The notes: a model not told the origin generated them from the sequence alone. A DNA stretch of 64,000 nucleotides from Martelella lutilitoris (GCF_005924265.1 NZ_VCLB01000004.1:186001-250000); one strand, 5' to 3'. Positions 1-9,974 are shown, counted from the first letter of the stretch. Made by a program: numbers and translations.

Positions 1-13
1 TTCAATTGTCGCC

Positions 14-41
14 CCGCGGGCAGGCCTGCGCCCGCCCGCGG
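14..41 (-). terminator. GC-rich hairpin after rplL
   Basis: An 8-bp inverted repeat (14-21 with 34-41) lies just downstream of the rplL stop codon on the minus strand. No clear T-run follows it inside the window. It may be the partial terminator or processing hairpin often found between rplL and rpoB, but rpoB itself is outside the window. Confidence 0.35.
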
Positions 42-58
42 AACAGAAAAAGTAAAGC

Positions 59-436
59 TTACTTGAGCTCGACCTTGGCGCCGGCTGCTTCCAGCTTGCC
101 CTTGAGCTCTTCGGCTTCGCCCTTGGAAACGGCTTCCTTGACAGCCTTCGGAGCGCTCTCGACGAGTTCCTTGGCTTCCTTGAGGCCGAGACCGGTGATG
201 GCGCGAACTTCCTTGATGACGCCGATCTTGTTGGAGCCGGCTTCAGCCAGGACAACGTCGAATTCGGTCTTCTCTTCAGCAGCGGCAGCAGCTTCGCCAG
301 CACCACCGGCAGCAGCGACGGCGACCGGAGCAGCGGCGGAAACGCCCCACTTCTCTTCGAGCATCTTGGACAGTTCAGCGGCTTCGAGAACCGTCAGTTC
401 AGAAAGTTCGTCTACGATTTTGGCGAGATCAGCCAT
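59..436 (-). CDS. rplL: 50S ribosomal protein L7/L12
   Basis: This is the 125-residue stalk protein of the large ribosomal subunit, which recruits translation GTPases. The N-terminal dimerisation helix ([20 protein letters not shown]) is followed by an Ala/Gly/Glu-rich hinge at about residues 35-55. The C-terminal globular domain carries the family signature [20 protein letters not shown] and the following lysine-rich helix. Length and order match the family throughout. It is the last gene of the minus-strand series rplK-rplA-rplJ-rplL and sits 66 bp after rplJ, so it is expected to be co-transcribed with it under L10(L12) feedback control. Confidence 0.98.
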   Translation of the reverse strand: MADLAKIVDELSELTVLEAAELSKMLEEKWGVSAAAPVAVAAAGGAGEAAAAAEEKTEFDVVLAEAGSNKIGVIKEVRAITGLGLKEAKELVESAPKAVKEAVSKGEAEELKGKLEAAGAKVELK

Positions 437-502
437 GTTAGTCTTCCTTCAGTGTGTTTGGTTCGAACTGGGTCGAAATTTCATAAACAGCGAAAAACCG
501 CC

Positions 503-1021
503 TCAAGCGGCTTCGTCCTTCGTGGCGTAGGCGTTGAGCACGCGGGCAAGCTGGCTTGCCGGTGCAGAAGCAATCGTCGCGATGCGGGTTGCCGGGGTCT
601 GGATCATACCAACCAGCTTCGCACGCAGCTCATCCAGCGAAGGCATCGTCGCAAGCGACTTGACACCATCAGCATCGAGCACGGTTGCCCCCATGGCGCC
701 GCCGATGACAACGAGCTTGTCGTTGCCCTTGGCGAAATCCATGCAGACCTTCGGAGCCGTCACCGGGTCATCGCAATAGGCGATGAGCGTCTGACCTGTG
801 AACAGGTCAGCCATTCCCTCGGACTCCGTACCCTGAAGGGCAATCTTGGCCAGGCGGTTCTTCGCGACTTTGACAGTGCCGCCCGCTTGACGCATCTTCG
901 AACGGAAATCGTTCATCTGCGCAACGGTGACACCGGCATAGTGGGCCACGACAACCGAGCCGGAAGCCTTAAAGACTTCGTTCAGTTCCGTGACGAATTC
1001 GCGTTTTTCCGCTCTTTCCAC
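503..1021 (-). CDS. rplJ: 50S ribosomal protein L10
   Basis: L10 anchors the L7/L12 dimers to the ribosome and binds its own mRNA leader to control translation. The 172-residue protein has the usual N-terminus ([17 protein letters not shown]), the [13 protein letters not shown] segment and a C-terminal helical tail that binds L7/L12. The start is a GTG with a GGAGA ribosome binding site seven bases upstream on the minus strand. The 342-bp stretch between rplA and rplJ is unusually long for this operon and fits a regulatory leader. rplL follows. Confidence 0.97.
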   Translation of the reverse strand: MERAEKREFVTELNEVFKASGSVVVAHYAGVTVAQMNDFRSKMRQAGGTVKVAKNRLAKIALQGTESEGMADLFTGQTLIAYCDDPVTAPKVCMDFAKGNDKLVVIGGAMGATVLDADGVKSLATMPSLDELRAKLVGMIQTPATRIATIASAPASQLARVLNAYATKDEAA

Positions 1022-1363
1022 TGCCTATCTCCAGTTGACAGGACCATTGACGGACCTGTCGGTTGCCTTTGCCGCAAGGGACTTGCTTTGACCCAAGATC
1101 CCAAGCGACGCTCGAGGATCCTGCCCCCTTCGGCGCGCGATTTCTCAAGCGCCTAGGCACACCAGGTTCGAACCGAACTTAACCGCGTCAGGCTTGACCG
1201 CCAGCGGTAAAATTGGGTCTCACCCGTCTCATGCAGGCATTGAATTAAGGTTGCCCACCTGCAATCTCGGACAGGAAACCGGGATGTTCGTCCCGGTCAT
1301 TTTCCGGGCCCTGGAGCCCGGAAACTTTTCACCGGAAGACAAGCGCTTCCGGAAATTCAAAAC
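1022..1363 (-). promoter_or_regulatory. rplJ leader with tandem hairpins
   Basis: This non-coding interval lies between the rplA stop and the rplJ start. Reading the minus strand from rplA, three hairpins follow directly: 1332-1352 (stem CCGGAAG), 1301-1324 (stem TTTCCGGGC) and 1278-1297 (stem ACCGGGA). The proximal part close to rplJ contains the repeat GACAGGTCC/GGTCCTGTC at about 1037-1063. The position fits an L10 leader with possible attenuation or processing. This is inference from location and structure; the L10 binding fold was not modelled. Confidence 0.5.
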
Positions 1364-2059
1364 TTAAGCGTTGACCGACGAGAAGTCGATCTTGACGCCG
1401 GGGCCCATCGTCGACGAGAGCGCAACGCGCTTGACGTAGTTGCCCTTGGCGCCGGCCGGCTTTGCCTTGACGACGGCATCGGCGAAGGCGCGGATGTTTT
1501 CTTCCAGCGCGCTTGCGTCAAACGAGGCCTTGCCAACGCCGGCATGCACGATACCGGCCTTTTCGACGCGGAACTCGACAGCGCCGCCCTTGGAGGCTTC
1601 GATGGCGGCCTTGACGTCCATGGTGACGGTGCCAACCTTCGGGTTCGGCATCATGCCGCGCGGGCCGAGCACCTTACCGAGACGGCCGACGAGCGGCATC
1701 ATGTCCGGGGTCGCGATGCAGCGGTCGAAGTCGATATTGCCGGCCTGAACCTGCTCGACGAGATCTTCCGCGCCGACGACATCCGCACCGGCTTCCTTGG
1801 CTTCATCAGCCTTCGGGCCGCGGGCGAACACGGCAACGCGAACGCTCTTGCCCGTGCCGTTCGGCAGGTTGACGACGCCGCGAACCATCTGGTCGGCGTG
1901 ACGCGGGTCAACGCCGAGGTTCATCGCGATTTCGATGGATTCGTCGAACTTTGCAACAGCCCGTTCCTTGACCATCTGAACGGCCTCGGAAAGCGGATAG
2001 AGCTTGTTGACGTCGATGCCCTTGCGGGTCTTCTGGATACGCTTTGCAATCTTCGTCAT
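1364..2059 (-). CDS. rplA: 50S ribosomal protein L1
   Basis: L1 binds 23S rRNA at the mobile stalk and represses its own operon mRNA. The protein starts [16 protein letters not shown] and carries the conserved block [19 protein letters not shown] in its second half, with the C-terminal [17 protein letters not shown] chose the ATG at 2059; a TTG three codons upstream is also open but sits directly after the rplK stop. The gene follows rplK by five bases, so translation is probably coupled. At 231 residues it has the normal family length. Confidence 0.97.
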   Translation of the reverse strand: MTKIAKRIQKTRKGIDVNKLYPLSEAVQMVKERAVAKFDESIEIAMNLGVDPRHADQMVRGVVNLPNGTGKSVRVAVFARGPKADEAKEAGADVVGAEDLVEQVQAGNIDFDRCIATPDMMPLVGRLGKVLGPRGMMPNPKVGTVTMDVKAAIEASKGGAVEFRVEKAGIVHAGVGKASFDASALEENIRAFADAVVKAKPAGAKGNYVKRVALSSTMGPGVKIDFSSVNA

Positions 2060-2064
2060 GGCAA

Positions 2065-2493
2065 TCAACCCGTCACTTCCAGGCCCATGGCGCGGGCGGA
2101 GCCCTCGACCATGCGCATTGCGCCTTCGATATCGGCGGCGTTCAGGTCGCTCATCTTGGCTTCCGCGATCTTGCGGACCTGCTCGGAAGAGATCGAACCT
2201 GCGCTCGCCTTGCCCGGGGTCTTGGAACCCGACTTGATCTTCGCTTCCTTCTTCAGGAAGTAAGCGACCGGGGGCTGCTTCATGACGAAGGTAAAGGACT
2301 TGTCCTGGTAATAGGTGATGATTACCGGGATGGGCATGCCCTTTTCCATTTCCTGCGAGGCGGCATTGAACGCCTTGCAGAATTCCATGATGTTGATGCC
2401 GCGCTGACCAAGAGCGGGACCGATCGGCGGGGACGGATTTGCCGAACCTGCCGGGACCTGCAACTTGAGCTGGCCTGCAACTTTCTTAGCCAT
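2065..2493 (-). CDS. rplK: 50S ribosomal protein L11
   Basis: L11 forms the GTPase-associated centre with 23S rRNA. The 142-residue protein has the family motifs [20 protein letters not shown] near the N-terminus, the central [15 protein letters not shown] and the C-terminal [20 protein letters not shown]. Its stop codon is five bases before the rplA start. nusG lies 143 bp upstream on the same strand. Confidence 0.98.
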   Translation of the reverse strand: MAKKVAGQLKLQVPAGSANPSPPIGPALGQRGINIMEFCKAFNAASQEMEKGMPIPVIITYYQDKSFTFVMKQPPVAYFLKKEAKIKSGSKTPGKASAGSISSEQVRKIAEAKMSDLNAADIEGAMRMVEGSARAMGLEVTG

Positions 2494-2636
2494 TACTCTG
2501 CCTTTCTCATCTCGGACCGGCTTGCCGGCCCATCATGCCGGCACCTGCCGGCGGCTGCGGTTGCGTGGTGCGGGTTTGATGGACACCGGCTAAGCGCCCT
2601 GCCCTTCCACGCGAAATTGCCCCGAAGGGCAAAAGC

Positions 2637-3167
2637 TCAAACTTTTTCGACCTGGGCGTATTCCAGTTCCACCGGCGTTGCGCGGCCGAAGATCGAGACC
2701 TCGACCTTCAGGCGGGCGCGCTCCTCGTCGACATCCTGCACGACGCCGTTGAAGGAGGCGAACGGGCCGTCGGAAACGCGGACATTCTCGCCGATTTCGA
2801 AAGATACGGTCGCCTTCGGACGCTCGACGCCCTCCTGAACCTGGCCGAGAATGTGCTCGGCCTCGGAATCCGGGATCGGAACAGGCTTCTGGTCGCTGCC
2901 GAGAAAACCGGTCACCCGCGGCGTGTTCTTGATCAGATGGAAGACCTCGTCATTGAGGTCTGCCCGCACCAGAACATAGCCCGGGAAAAACTTGCGTTCC
3001 GAATCGACCTTGCGGCCGCGACGGACCTCAACGACCTTTTCGGTCGGAACGAGGATACGATCGAAGAAATGATCAAGGCCCTTCTGCTTGGCCTTCTCCT
3101 CGATTGCCTCGGCCACCTTCTTCTCGAAGTTGGAATAGGCATGAACAATATACCAGCGCATCGCCAT
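2637..3167 (-). CDS. nusG: Transcription elongation/antitermination factor NusG
   Basis: NusG binds RNA polymerase and links it to Rho or to the ribosome. The 176-residue protein has the NGN domain (MRWYIVHAYSNFEKKVAEAI, then FFPGYVLVRADLND) and a C-terminal KOW domain from about residue 124 (GENVRVSDGPFASFNGVVQD). An ATG two codons into the frame is an alternative start, and a GGGGAGAAG ribosome binding site favours the first. It follows secE closely, the usual secE-nusG pair, and precedes rplK. Confidence 0.97.
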   Translation of the reverse strand: MAMRWYIVHAYSNFEKKVAEAIEEKAKQKGLDHFFDRILVPTEKVVEVRRGRKVDSERKFFPGYVLVRADLNDEVFHLIKNTPRVTGFLGSDQKPVPIPDSEAEHILGQVQEGVERPKATVSFEIGENVRVSDGPFASFNGVVQDVDEERARLKVEVSIFGRATPVELEYAQVEKV

Positions 3168-3189
3168 AGTGCTTCTCCCCTTTTCCCGA

Positions 3190-3390
3190 TCAGGCGCCGA
3201 GATTGAGGACGAAATTCATCGCCAGGCTCATCAACTGATCAGCCGCGAAGAAGAAGAACGCTGCCACGACAACCATCACCATGACCATGAGAGTCGAGAT
3301 CACAGTTTCGCGCCGGGAAGGCCAAACGACTTTGGCCGTCTCAGCGCGCACTTGCTGCAGAAACGTGAATGGATTGGTTTTCGATGCCAT
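3190..3390 (-). CDS. secE: Preprotein translocase subunit SecE
   Basis: SecE clamps SecY in the Sec translocon. The 66-residue protein is the short single-span form common in alphaproteobacteria. An amphipathic N-terminal helix with the signature FLQQVRAETAKVVWPSRRET is followed by one hydrophobic span at about residues 32-58. It is 22 bp upstream of nusG on the same strand, and tRNA-Trp lies upstream of it, the standard arrangement. Confidence 0.96.
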   Translation of the reverse strand: MASKTNPFTFLQQVRAETAKVVWPSRRETVISTLMVMVMVVVAAFFFFAADQLMSLAMNFVLNLGA

Positions 3391-3561
3391 AAACTGCCCA
3401 CACCTTTACGGCACGTAAAGCGGAAGTAACCAGCTCCACGCACCGCGAGTCTGTTTTGCATTACATATCATCGTTTTTCGCTCAGACAAGAGAAAAACGA
3501 AATTTTTCTTGTATCACGTCCACGCGAGCCGCCGCGCACCGCGCTGGCAGAACCGCCAAAC

Positions 3562-3637
<76 letters not shown>

Positions 3638-3795
3638 TCATCAAATCAGGCCGCCAGCGTTTCCGCGCAGCCCCATCCGATCTGGCGCCCCATTTACGGG
3701 GATGAAGCGCGCTTGGCAAGAGTGTTTTTGAAGAAAGCCGGGGAAGCAAAGAGGCAATGCTCCGCCTCCTATTCAAATCATGAGGCCTGTCTGCT

Positions 3796-3936
3796 CCGTC
3801 ATCCCGGCCCTGAGCCGGGATCTACGGTCGAACGAATGGCATATGCCGCAGTAAACGCGCACGCTGGACCGGTCAAACACACAAAACCAACCCTGCCCCA
3901 GCCACCACGCATGCCGGCTCGAGGCCGGCATGACGG
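3796..3936. repeat. Composite palindromic intergenic element
   Basis: This lies in the 325-bp gene-free stretch between tRNA-Trp and the flavoenzyme gene. The ends are perfect 7-bp inverted repeats, CCGTCAT (3796-3802) and ATGACGG (3930-3936). Just inside each end sits a hairpin: CCCGGC/GCCGGG on the left (about 3803-3819) and TGCCGGC/GCCGGCA on the right (about 3912-3930). About 90 bp of non-coding sequence lies between. This looks like a mobile palindromic repeat of the RIME/REP type, but a second copy was not found in the window. Confidence 0.6.
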
Positions 3937-3962
3937 AAGGGCGGTGCGAGCATCCTCCCGAC

Positions 3963-6476
3963 TCAAGCCCGCAGCGCCTCATTCTCCGGATCGAACGGGC
4001 TTTCCTCCACCACCGTCGCGTCAAAAAGATCGCCGAGGATGCGGATCTTCAGCCTGGTACCCGGCGCGGCATAGTCCGGCTTGAGCATGGCAAGCGCGAT
4101 CGACTTGCCGATGCGCCAGCCAAAGCCGCCCTGGGTGGCGCGCCCGGCCAGATCGCCCTCAAGGTCGTAGATCGCCTCGGAACCACGCGCATCGCAATCC
4201 GTGACGCCGTCGACGATCAGCGTGGCGAAGACGGCGGAAAGCCCCTCCTCCTTCTTCGACAGCAGGGCCTCCTTGCCGATGAAGTCCTTCTTCGGCTTGA
4301 TGAAGCGGTCGAGCCCCGATTCGTAGGCGGTATATTCGATGGTCATCTCCCGCTGCATGGCGCGGTAGGATTTTTCCAGCGCCATAGACCCCATGGCGCG
4401 GATACCGAAGGGTTTGATGTCAAACTCGGCGCCGGCCTCCATCAGCATGTCAAAGATGTAGGTCTGCATCGCGATCGGGTGGTGCAGTTCCCAGCCGAGT
4501 TCGCCGACGAAGTTGACGCGCAGCGCATGGCAGCTTGCCGCGCCGATCGAGATCGGCTGACCGGTGAGCCAGGGGAAATCAGCATTCTCCAGCGATGTCC
4601 GCGTCAGCTTCTTCAACAGGTCGCGCGATTTCGGTCCGGCAATCACCAGCACGCCCATTTCCATGGTCAGCGGTCGGAGCGTCACGGAACCGTCGGTCGG
4701 CGCGAGCTTCGTCAGAAGATCGTGGTCGTGGCTTTCAAGCCCCGCGCCGGAAACCAGATAGAAACGACCGGGCGCCCACTCATAAAGCGTGAATTCCGCG
4801 CGCACGCCGCCCTGGCTGCCGAGCAGATGGCAAAGCGCGATGCGCCCCTGCTTCTTCGGCACGGCATTGGCGAAAATACTGTCGAGGAACCCGCGCGCGC
4901 CGGGGCCGGAAACCTCCATCTTGGCAAAGGGCGTCATATCGAGAATGCCGACCTTCTCATGCACATGCCTCACCTCGTTGCCGACATGCTCGAAATAGTT
5001 CGAGCGGCGGAACGACCATTTTTCCACGATCCGGCCATCATCCAGCGCCGGGGCGTAATTGTGATTGGTCAGCACATCGGCGCCGACGCCGAGCTCGCTC
5101 TCATCCAGCGCATAGCCTTCGGGCGCATACCAGTTGGCCCGCTCCCAGCCATAGACCGAGCCGAACACGCCGCCAAGCGCCTTCAGCCGCTCATAGACCG
5201 GCGAGACCTTCAGCGGCCGGGCTGCTCCGCGCTCCTCATCCGGGTAATGCATGGTGAAGACATTGGCATAGGCCTCTTCGTTCTTGGCAATGAGATAGCC
5301 CTCGTTGGCGTAAGGCCCGAAGCGGCGCGGATCGACGCCGGCAAGGTCCACGGTCGGCTCGCCGTTGACGATCCATTCGGCGAGCTGCCAGCCGGCGCCG
5401 CCGGCGGCCGTGATGCCGAAGGAATGGCCTTCATTGAGCCAGAAATTCTTCAGCCCCGGCGCCGGGCCGACGATCGGGTTGCCGTCGGGCGTATAGGCGA
5501 TCGCGCCGTTATAGACCTTCTTGATGCCAACCTCGGCAAAGGCCGGAACGCGGGTAAAGGCCGTCTCGATATGCGGCATCAGCCGGTCGAGTTCTTCCTG
5601 GAACAGCTCGTATTCGCTGTCGGCAGACGGCCCGTCGACATAACAGACCGGCGCGCCGGTCTCGTAAGGCCCGAGGATCAAACCGCCGGCCTCCTCGCGC
5701 ATATACCAGGCGCTGTCGGATTCGCGTAAGACCCCCATTTCCGGCAGGCCCTGTTTCTTGCGTTCCAGGATCGCCGGGTGCGGCTCGGTGACGATATATT
5801 GATGCTCGACCGGAATGACCGGCACGTTAAGGCCGACCATGGCGCCGGTCTTTCGGGCAAAATTGCCGGTGCAGGAAATCACGTGGTCCGCGGTGAAACT
5901 CTCCTTGTCGGTTTCCACGTGCCAGGTGCCGTCAAGGTTCTGGCGGATTTCGGTGACGGTGGTGTTGCGCATGATCCGCGCGCCGTTGTCGCGCGCGCCT
6001 TTCGCCAAGGCCTGGGTCAGGTCGGCTGGCTGAATATAGCCGTCGTCGGGATGCTGGATCGCGCCCAAGATGCCGTCGGTTTCGCAGAGCGGCCAGACTT
6101 CCTTGACTTCCTCAGGCGTCAGGAATTTGAAATCAACGCCGATGGTCTCGGCAATGCCGGAGTAATAGAGATACTCGTCCATCCGGTCCCTGGTCATGGC
6201 GAGGCGGATATTGGAGACCTTCGAGAAGCCGACATTGAGCCCCGTCTCTTCCTCGAGCGCGGAATAGAGATTGACCGAATATTTGTGTAGCTGGCCAACC
6301 GAATAGCTCATGTTGAACAGCGGCAGCAGGCCGGCCGCATGCCAGGTCGAGCCGGAGGTCAGTTCCTTGCGCTCAATCAGAACGGCATCGGCCCAGCCCT
6401 TCTTCGCCAGATGATAAAGCGTCGATACGCCGACGACACCGCCGCCGATCACCAGAGCCCTTGTCTTCGTCGTCAT
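3963..6476 (-). CDS. Dimethylglycine/sarcosine dehydrogenase-like flavoprotein with GcvT domain
   Basis: This 837-residue enzyme probably demethylates an N-methylated glycine such as dimethylglycine or sarcosine, passing the one-carbon unit to tetrahydrofolate. The N-terminus has a dinucleotide fold (ALVIGGGVVGVSTLYHLAKK). SGSTWHAAGL at about residues 41-50 carries the His that binds FAD covalently in this family. The DAO-type oxidoreductase part runs to about residue 400. A linker and a GcvT-like aminomethyltransferase domain with its C-terminal barrel fill the rest (GPGARGFLDSIFANAVP, then FIGKEALLSKKEEG). It is monocistronic with a divergent repeat on one side. The precise substrate cannot be read from sequence. 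Confidence 0.85.
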   Translation of the reverse strand: MTTKTRALVIGGGVVGVSTLYHLAKKGWADAVLIERKELTSGSTWHAAGLLPLFNMSYSVGQLHKYSVNLYSALEEETGLNVGFSKVSNIRLAMTRDRMDEYLYYSGIAETIGVDFKFLTPEEVKEVWPLCETDGILGAIQHPDDGYIQPADLTQALAKGARDNGARIMRNTTVTEIRQNLDGTWHVETDKESFTADHVISCTGNFARKTGAMVGLNVPVIPVEHQYIVTEPHPAILERKKQGLPEMGVLRESDSAWYMREEAGGLILGPYETGAPVCYVDGPSADSEYELFQEELDRLMPHIETAFTRVPAFAEVGIKKVYNGAIAYTPDGNPIVGPAPGLKNFWLNEGHSFGITAAGGAGWQLAEWIVNGEPTVDLAGVDPRRFGPYANEGYLIAKNEEAYANVFTMHYPDEERGAARPLKVSPVYERLKALGGVFGSVYGWERANWYAPEGYALDESELGVGADVLTNHNYAPALDDGRIVEKWSFRRSNYFEHVGNEVRHVHEKVGILDMTPFAKMEVSGPGARGFLDSIFANAVPKKQGRIALCHLLGSQGGVRAEFTLYEWAPGRFYLVSGAGLESHDHDLLTKLAPTDGSVTLRPLTMEMGVLVIAGPKSRDLLKKLTRTSLENADFPWLTGQPISIGAASCHALRVNFVGELGWELHHPIAMQTYIFDMLMEAGAEFDIKPFGIRAMGSMALEKSYRAMQREMTIEYTAYESGLDRFIKPKKDFIGKEALLSKKEEGLSAVFATLIVDGVTDCDARGSEAIYDLEGDLAGRATQGGFGWRIGKSIALAMLKPDYAAPGTRLKIRILGDLFDATVVEESPFDPENEALRA

Positions 6477-6611
6477 CTGTTCCGCCTCTTGCCGCCGTGA
6501 TTGACCGCCCGCCCGCCGGGCATCGCTTCAGATGACTATGCAACGGGTGCCGAAACGGAAACAGCCCGTTTGCGACATGCAGTCCTGCGGGCGCGACGCG
6601 GCTCGATTTGC

Positions 6612-9194
6612 TTACCGCTCGCCGCTGTCGTCATTGCCGGCATCGGGATGGTCGAACATCGGCCGGACCTCGGCCTGCGGCTCGGCCTGTTCCGCCGGGG
6701 CCGCCTTCTTCGTGTGCTTGCGGATCGAATCCGCCAACTCGTCGCGCCGTTCCTTCTGCGGAATGATATGCAGGTCGCGCTGCGGATAGGGGATGGTGAT
6801 GCCCTCGTCCTTGAAGCGCTCGAAGATGGCCACGCGGATATCATTGCGCACGGCAATGCCGTTGAACACATCGGCGAGATAGACGCGCACCTCGAAATCG
6901 AGCGTCGATTCGCCGAACCCCATGAAGATCACCATCGGCTCGGGATTCTGCAGCACCAGCGGGTGCGAGGTGCCGATCTCCATCAGGATATCCATCACCT
7001 TGCGCGGGTCGCTGTCATAGGAAACGCCGACGGCCACCTCGGAACGGCCCATCTGGTTGTGGTGCATCCAGTTGCCGACGGAGGCGTTGATCAGTTCGGA
7101 ATTCGGCACGATGATCGACTGGCGCTGAAAGGTCTCGATCTCGGTGGCGCGCACCGAGATGCGCTTGACGAAACCTTCCGTCGTCCCCGACACGATCCAG
7201 TCGCCGACCTTGAAGGGCCGCTCGACCAGGAGAATGAGACCAGAGACGAAATTGGAGACGATCGTCTGCAGGCCGAAGCCGATGCCGATGGATAGGGCAG
7301 ACGCCACCAGCGCCAGGCTGGAAAGGTTGACGCCGGCCGCCGAAATCGCAAGCAGGCTCGCCAACACGATGCCGAGATAGCTGATCCCGGTCTTGACCGA
7401 GTTGCGGACGCCGGCATCCGCACGCGAGCGCAACAGCACATTGTTGTCGAACCAGCCCTGGAACCAGCGCGTCGCCAGGAAGCCGCCGACAAACAGAAGA
7501 ACGCCGATCAGAATGCCGCCAAGCGAAATCGTGATCGAGCCGATGCTGACGGAGGTGAGGTTGTTGGTGGCCCAAAGCCGCATCTCCTCATAGCGCACGC
7601 CCCAGGACAGAAGCACCAGAGGAATGCCGATCATCAGGGTCAGCGCATAGATCAACAGCCCGCCCAGAAGCGAAAGCTGATCGGCCCGCACGGCGGAAAG
7701 CTGGAAGCGCTCGACGAAGCGCTTGCCGAAACTGGTGCGGGCAATGCTGCCGGCCTGCGAGACCGCCTGGCCGACGAGCATGCCGATATACATGGTGATC
7801 AGCACCGCACCCGTCAGCACCACCTGCTTGGCGGCGAAACGGGCAAGGGCGACGTAACCGACCAGCGCGCAAAGCATGACAAACAACCCGACCACGCGGG
7901 CGGAAAAGGCGATGGCCGAGGGGAACAGGAGCGCGATGGTGCGCGTGCGCTTCTTGTCCGCCTCGACCTGGACGCGCGGGCGAATGAAGGAAACGGCCAC
8001 GAGGATGGCGCCGATCAGAACAGACGAGATCAGGCTGCGCAGGACATCGATCTGGACGCCGGCATCCAGCGTCTCGTTCAGCACGCCGATCAGGATATCG
8101 CCCCAGTTGATCAGGGCCATTGCCGTGAAGGCCAGCATCAGGTTGCGCGAGGCGGCGTTGCCGATGGGCATAAGCCGCCATTGCGGCCGCCCCGGCGTCA
8201 GCACATTGCGCGACAGCAGAAACACGAAGAAGATGATCGCGCCTGATATATAGGCCTGCAGGACGAAGCGCTCGACGTCGGGCAGGAAAATCCCCATGCC
8301 GACAAACAGGACATAGGACACGGTGAGAAAGGCGAAGAGCGCCAGGCAAGGGATCATCGTCGTCCAGAAGGCGGCCAGCAACCGGATCACATAATCCGGC
8401 TCCTCCATCTGAAGATCCAGCTTCGTGCGTTCGACAAATCGCGTGGAGAGCCGATAGGCAAAGGCCGCGGCAAAGATCGAGAGCAGGTTGGCGACGATGA
8501 ACTGGATGCGCTTCGACTGCCAGATAAAACTCAGCCAGCCGCCATAAGATGCCCTGAACGTATCGAACTGCTGGCGCCAGAGAGCCCCGAAATCGGTCGA
8601 GAACAGCTCCTGCAGATCGGTATGCTTGAACAAGGCGCGGGCGAATTGCTCGCGGCGGATCTCGGATACCCTGTCGGAGGTCTCCTCGGCCGAGGTTCCA
8701 AGCTTGCTCACCCTGTCGGCGAGTGCATTGAGTTCTGAACGCTCGGCCAGAAGCGCGTTGCGTTCCTGCGTCGTCACGTCCGGCTCCGGCGCTTCGCCCG
8801 GACCCGGCGCGCTGCCGAGTTCGGAAAGCTGCGAGCGCACGTCGGAGAGCCGCGCTTGTATGGCGCTTTCGGTCTTGGAAAGCTCGGTTTGCAGTTGATC
8901 GACCTGGACCTGAAGCCTAGAGAGTGCGCCGTCGTCGTTGGTCCCCCTGTCGACAGCGTCTGAAACGGCGGAAAGCGCATTGGCATAATTGTCGAGCGCG
9001 GTCGCCGTCTCGGCGATGAAAGGATCGCTTGTCGTCGTCACCGCGTCATTCGGCCGCTGTCCCGTGCCGGTTGACGCGGATTGGCCCGCAGGCTGCGTTT
9101 GCTGGGCAAAGGCGGGCGCGCCGGACAGGACGCAAAAGAGCGCCGCCAACACCAGGACAAACCGGAAAACGCCTCTCGCCTCAACCCGCTGCAT
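6612..9194 (-). CDS. MscS/MscK-family mechanosensitive ion channel
   Basis: This 860-residue protein is a large MscS-type channel that gates on membrane tension during osmotic downshock. It has a signal peptide (MQRVEARGVFRFVLVLAALF, Ala-rich cleavage region near QQTQPAG). A periplasmic coiled region of about 200 residues follows, then about 11 hydrophobic spans. The MscS pore helix and beta domain are at about residues 650-800 (GLQTIVSNFVSGLILLVERP, VGDWIVSGTTEGFVKRISVR). A cytoplasmic acidic tail ends it. I chose the ATG at 9194 because AGGAAAGGGA precedes it and it opens the signal peptide; an upstream in-frame ATG at 9272 has no such support. Confidence 0.9.
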   Translation of the reverse strand: MQRVEARGVFRFVLVLAALFCVLSGAPAFAQQTQPAGQSASTGTGQRPNDAVTTTSDPFIAETATALDNYANALSAVSDAVDRGTNDDGALSRLQVQVDQLQTELSKTESAIQARLSDVRSQLSELGSAPGPGEAPEPDVTTQERNALLAERSELNALADRVSKLGTSAEETSDRVSEIRREQFARALFKHTDLQELFSTDFGALWRQQFDTFRASYGGWLSFIWQSKRIQFIVANLLSIFAAAFAYRLSTRFVERTKLDLQMEEPDYVIRLLAAFWTTMIPCLALFAFLTVSYVLFVGMGIFLPDVERFVLQAYISGAIIFFVFLLSRNVLTPGRPQWRLMPIGNAASRNLMLAFTAMALINWGDILIGVLNETLDAGVQIDVLRSLISSVLIGAILVAVSFIRPRVQVEADKKRTRTIALLFPSAIAFSARVVGLFVMLCALVGYVALARFAAKQVVLTGAVLITMYIGMLVGQAVSQAGSIARTSFGKRFVERFQLSAVRADQLSLLGGLLIYALTLMIGIPLVLLSWGVRYEEMRLWATNNLTSVSIGSITISLGGILIGVLLFVGGFLATRWFQGWFDNNVLLRSRADAGVRNSVKTGISYLGIVLASLLAISAAGVNLSSLALVASALSIGIGFGLQTIVSNFVSGLILLVERPFKVGDWIVSGTTEGFVKRISVRATEIETFQRQSIIVPNSELINASVGNWMHHNQMGRSEVAVGVSYDSDPRKVMDILMEIGTSHPLVLQNPEPMVIFMGFGESTLDFEVRVYLADVFNGIAVRNDIRVAIFERFKDEGITIPYPQRDLHIIPQKERRDELADSIRKHTKKAAPAEQAEPQAEVRPMFDHPDAGNDDSGER

Positions 9195-9274
9195 CCGTTC
9201 CCTTTCCTGTTGGCAAACCCCGGCAGATGCGCCATCCACCGTCAAATCGCGCCGTTTTGATGGCAATTGCACGC

Positions 9275-9856
9275 CTATTTCTGACCCCAGCCGGTATTTT
9301 CATCGCCTGCGAGATAGGCAAGTTCCGCGCGGGTCGACCGGCGCTTCAGGATCGGGTTGCGATGGGGAAAGCGGCCGAAGCGGGCAATCACCTCCCGATG
9401 GCTTTCTGCATATGAGGAGAATTCTTCATTGCCGAGCGCGGCGAAAAGCGCCACGGAACGGTCCTGATCGGCCAGGTTTTCGGAATGTTCGAACGGCATG
9501 AAGAAGAATGCCCGACGGTTTTCGGCGACCTTTTCATGCGCGCCGCTGGCAATCGCGAGCTTCGCCTCCCTCAGGGCCAGCATGTCGGTGGCAAAGGCCA
9601 TCGGCGTTGCGCGATAGATGTTGCGGGGAAACTGGTCGAGCACGATCACGGCGGCGAGCTGGGCCTCCGGCGTGGCCCGCCAGGGGGCGCCGACATCGCG
9701 CGCGAGCGCCCTGTGCGTTGCAAAGAAGCGGTAGAGGATGGCGTTGTCGAGGGCGGCGACATCGTCCGGCTGGAACCAGTCCTTCGGCGTCAGTTCGTCA
9801 AACCAGAAGGAAAGCACCTGATCGGGGCCGACGACGGATTCGATGAACTCACTCAT
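9275..9856 (-). CDS. DUF924 family protein
   Basis: This is a 193-residue member of the DUF924 family, helical proteins related to TPR folds whose function is not established. The signature segments are VLSFWFDELTPKDWFQPDD, then VIVLDQFPRNIYR and the C-terminal RFGRFPHRNPILKRRSTRAE. The ATG at 9856 follows a GGAAGGAAA ribosome binding site; a longer frame reaching 9931 has no support. The gene is divergent from the AI-2E family transporter, with about 118 bp between the starts. Confidence 0.85.
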   Translation of the reverse strand: MSEFIESVVGPDQVLSFWFDELTPKDWFQPDDVAALDNAILYRFFATHRALARDVGAPWRATPEAQLAAVIVLDQFPRNIYRATPMAFATDMLALREAKLAIASGAHEKVAENRRAFFFMPFEHSENLADQDRSVALFAALGNEEFSSYAESHREVIARFGRFPHRNPILKRRSTRAELAYLAGDENTGWGQK

Positions 9857-9974
9857 GACTTTCCTTCCCGCGCACAATCGCGTGTGGCAGCGCATGGGCG
9901 CGCTTGCGTATGACTGACAGGAACGATACATTTTCAGTCACATCCGCTCAAGCTAGTCATTTTAAGAGACACGA

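Noticed and set aside
3930-5729. 599-residue open frame on the plus strand over the flavoenzyme gene
   Set aside because: It is antisense to a clear flavoenzyme with full motifs and shows only Arg/Gly/His-rich composition from high-GC shadowing.
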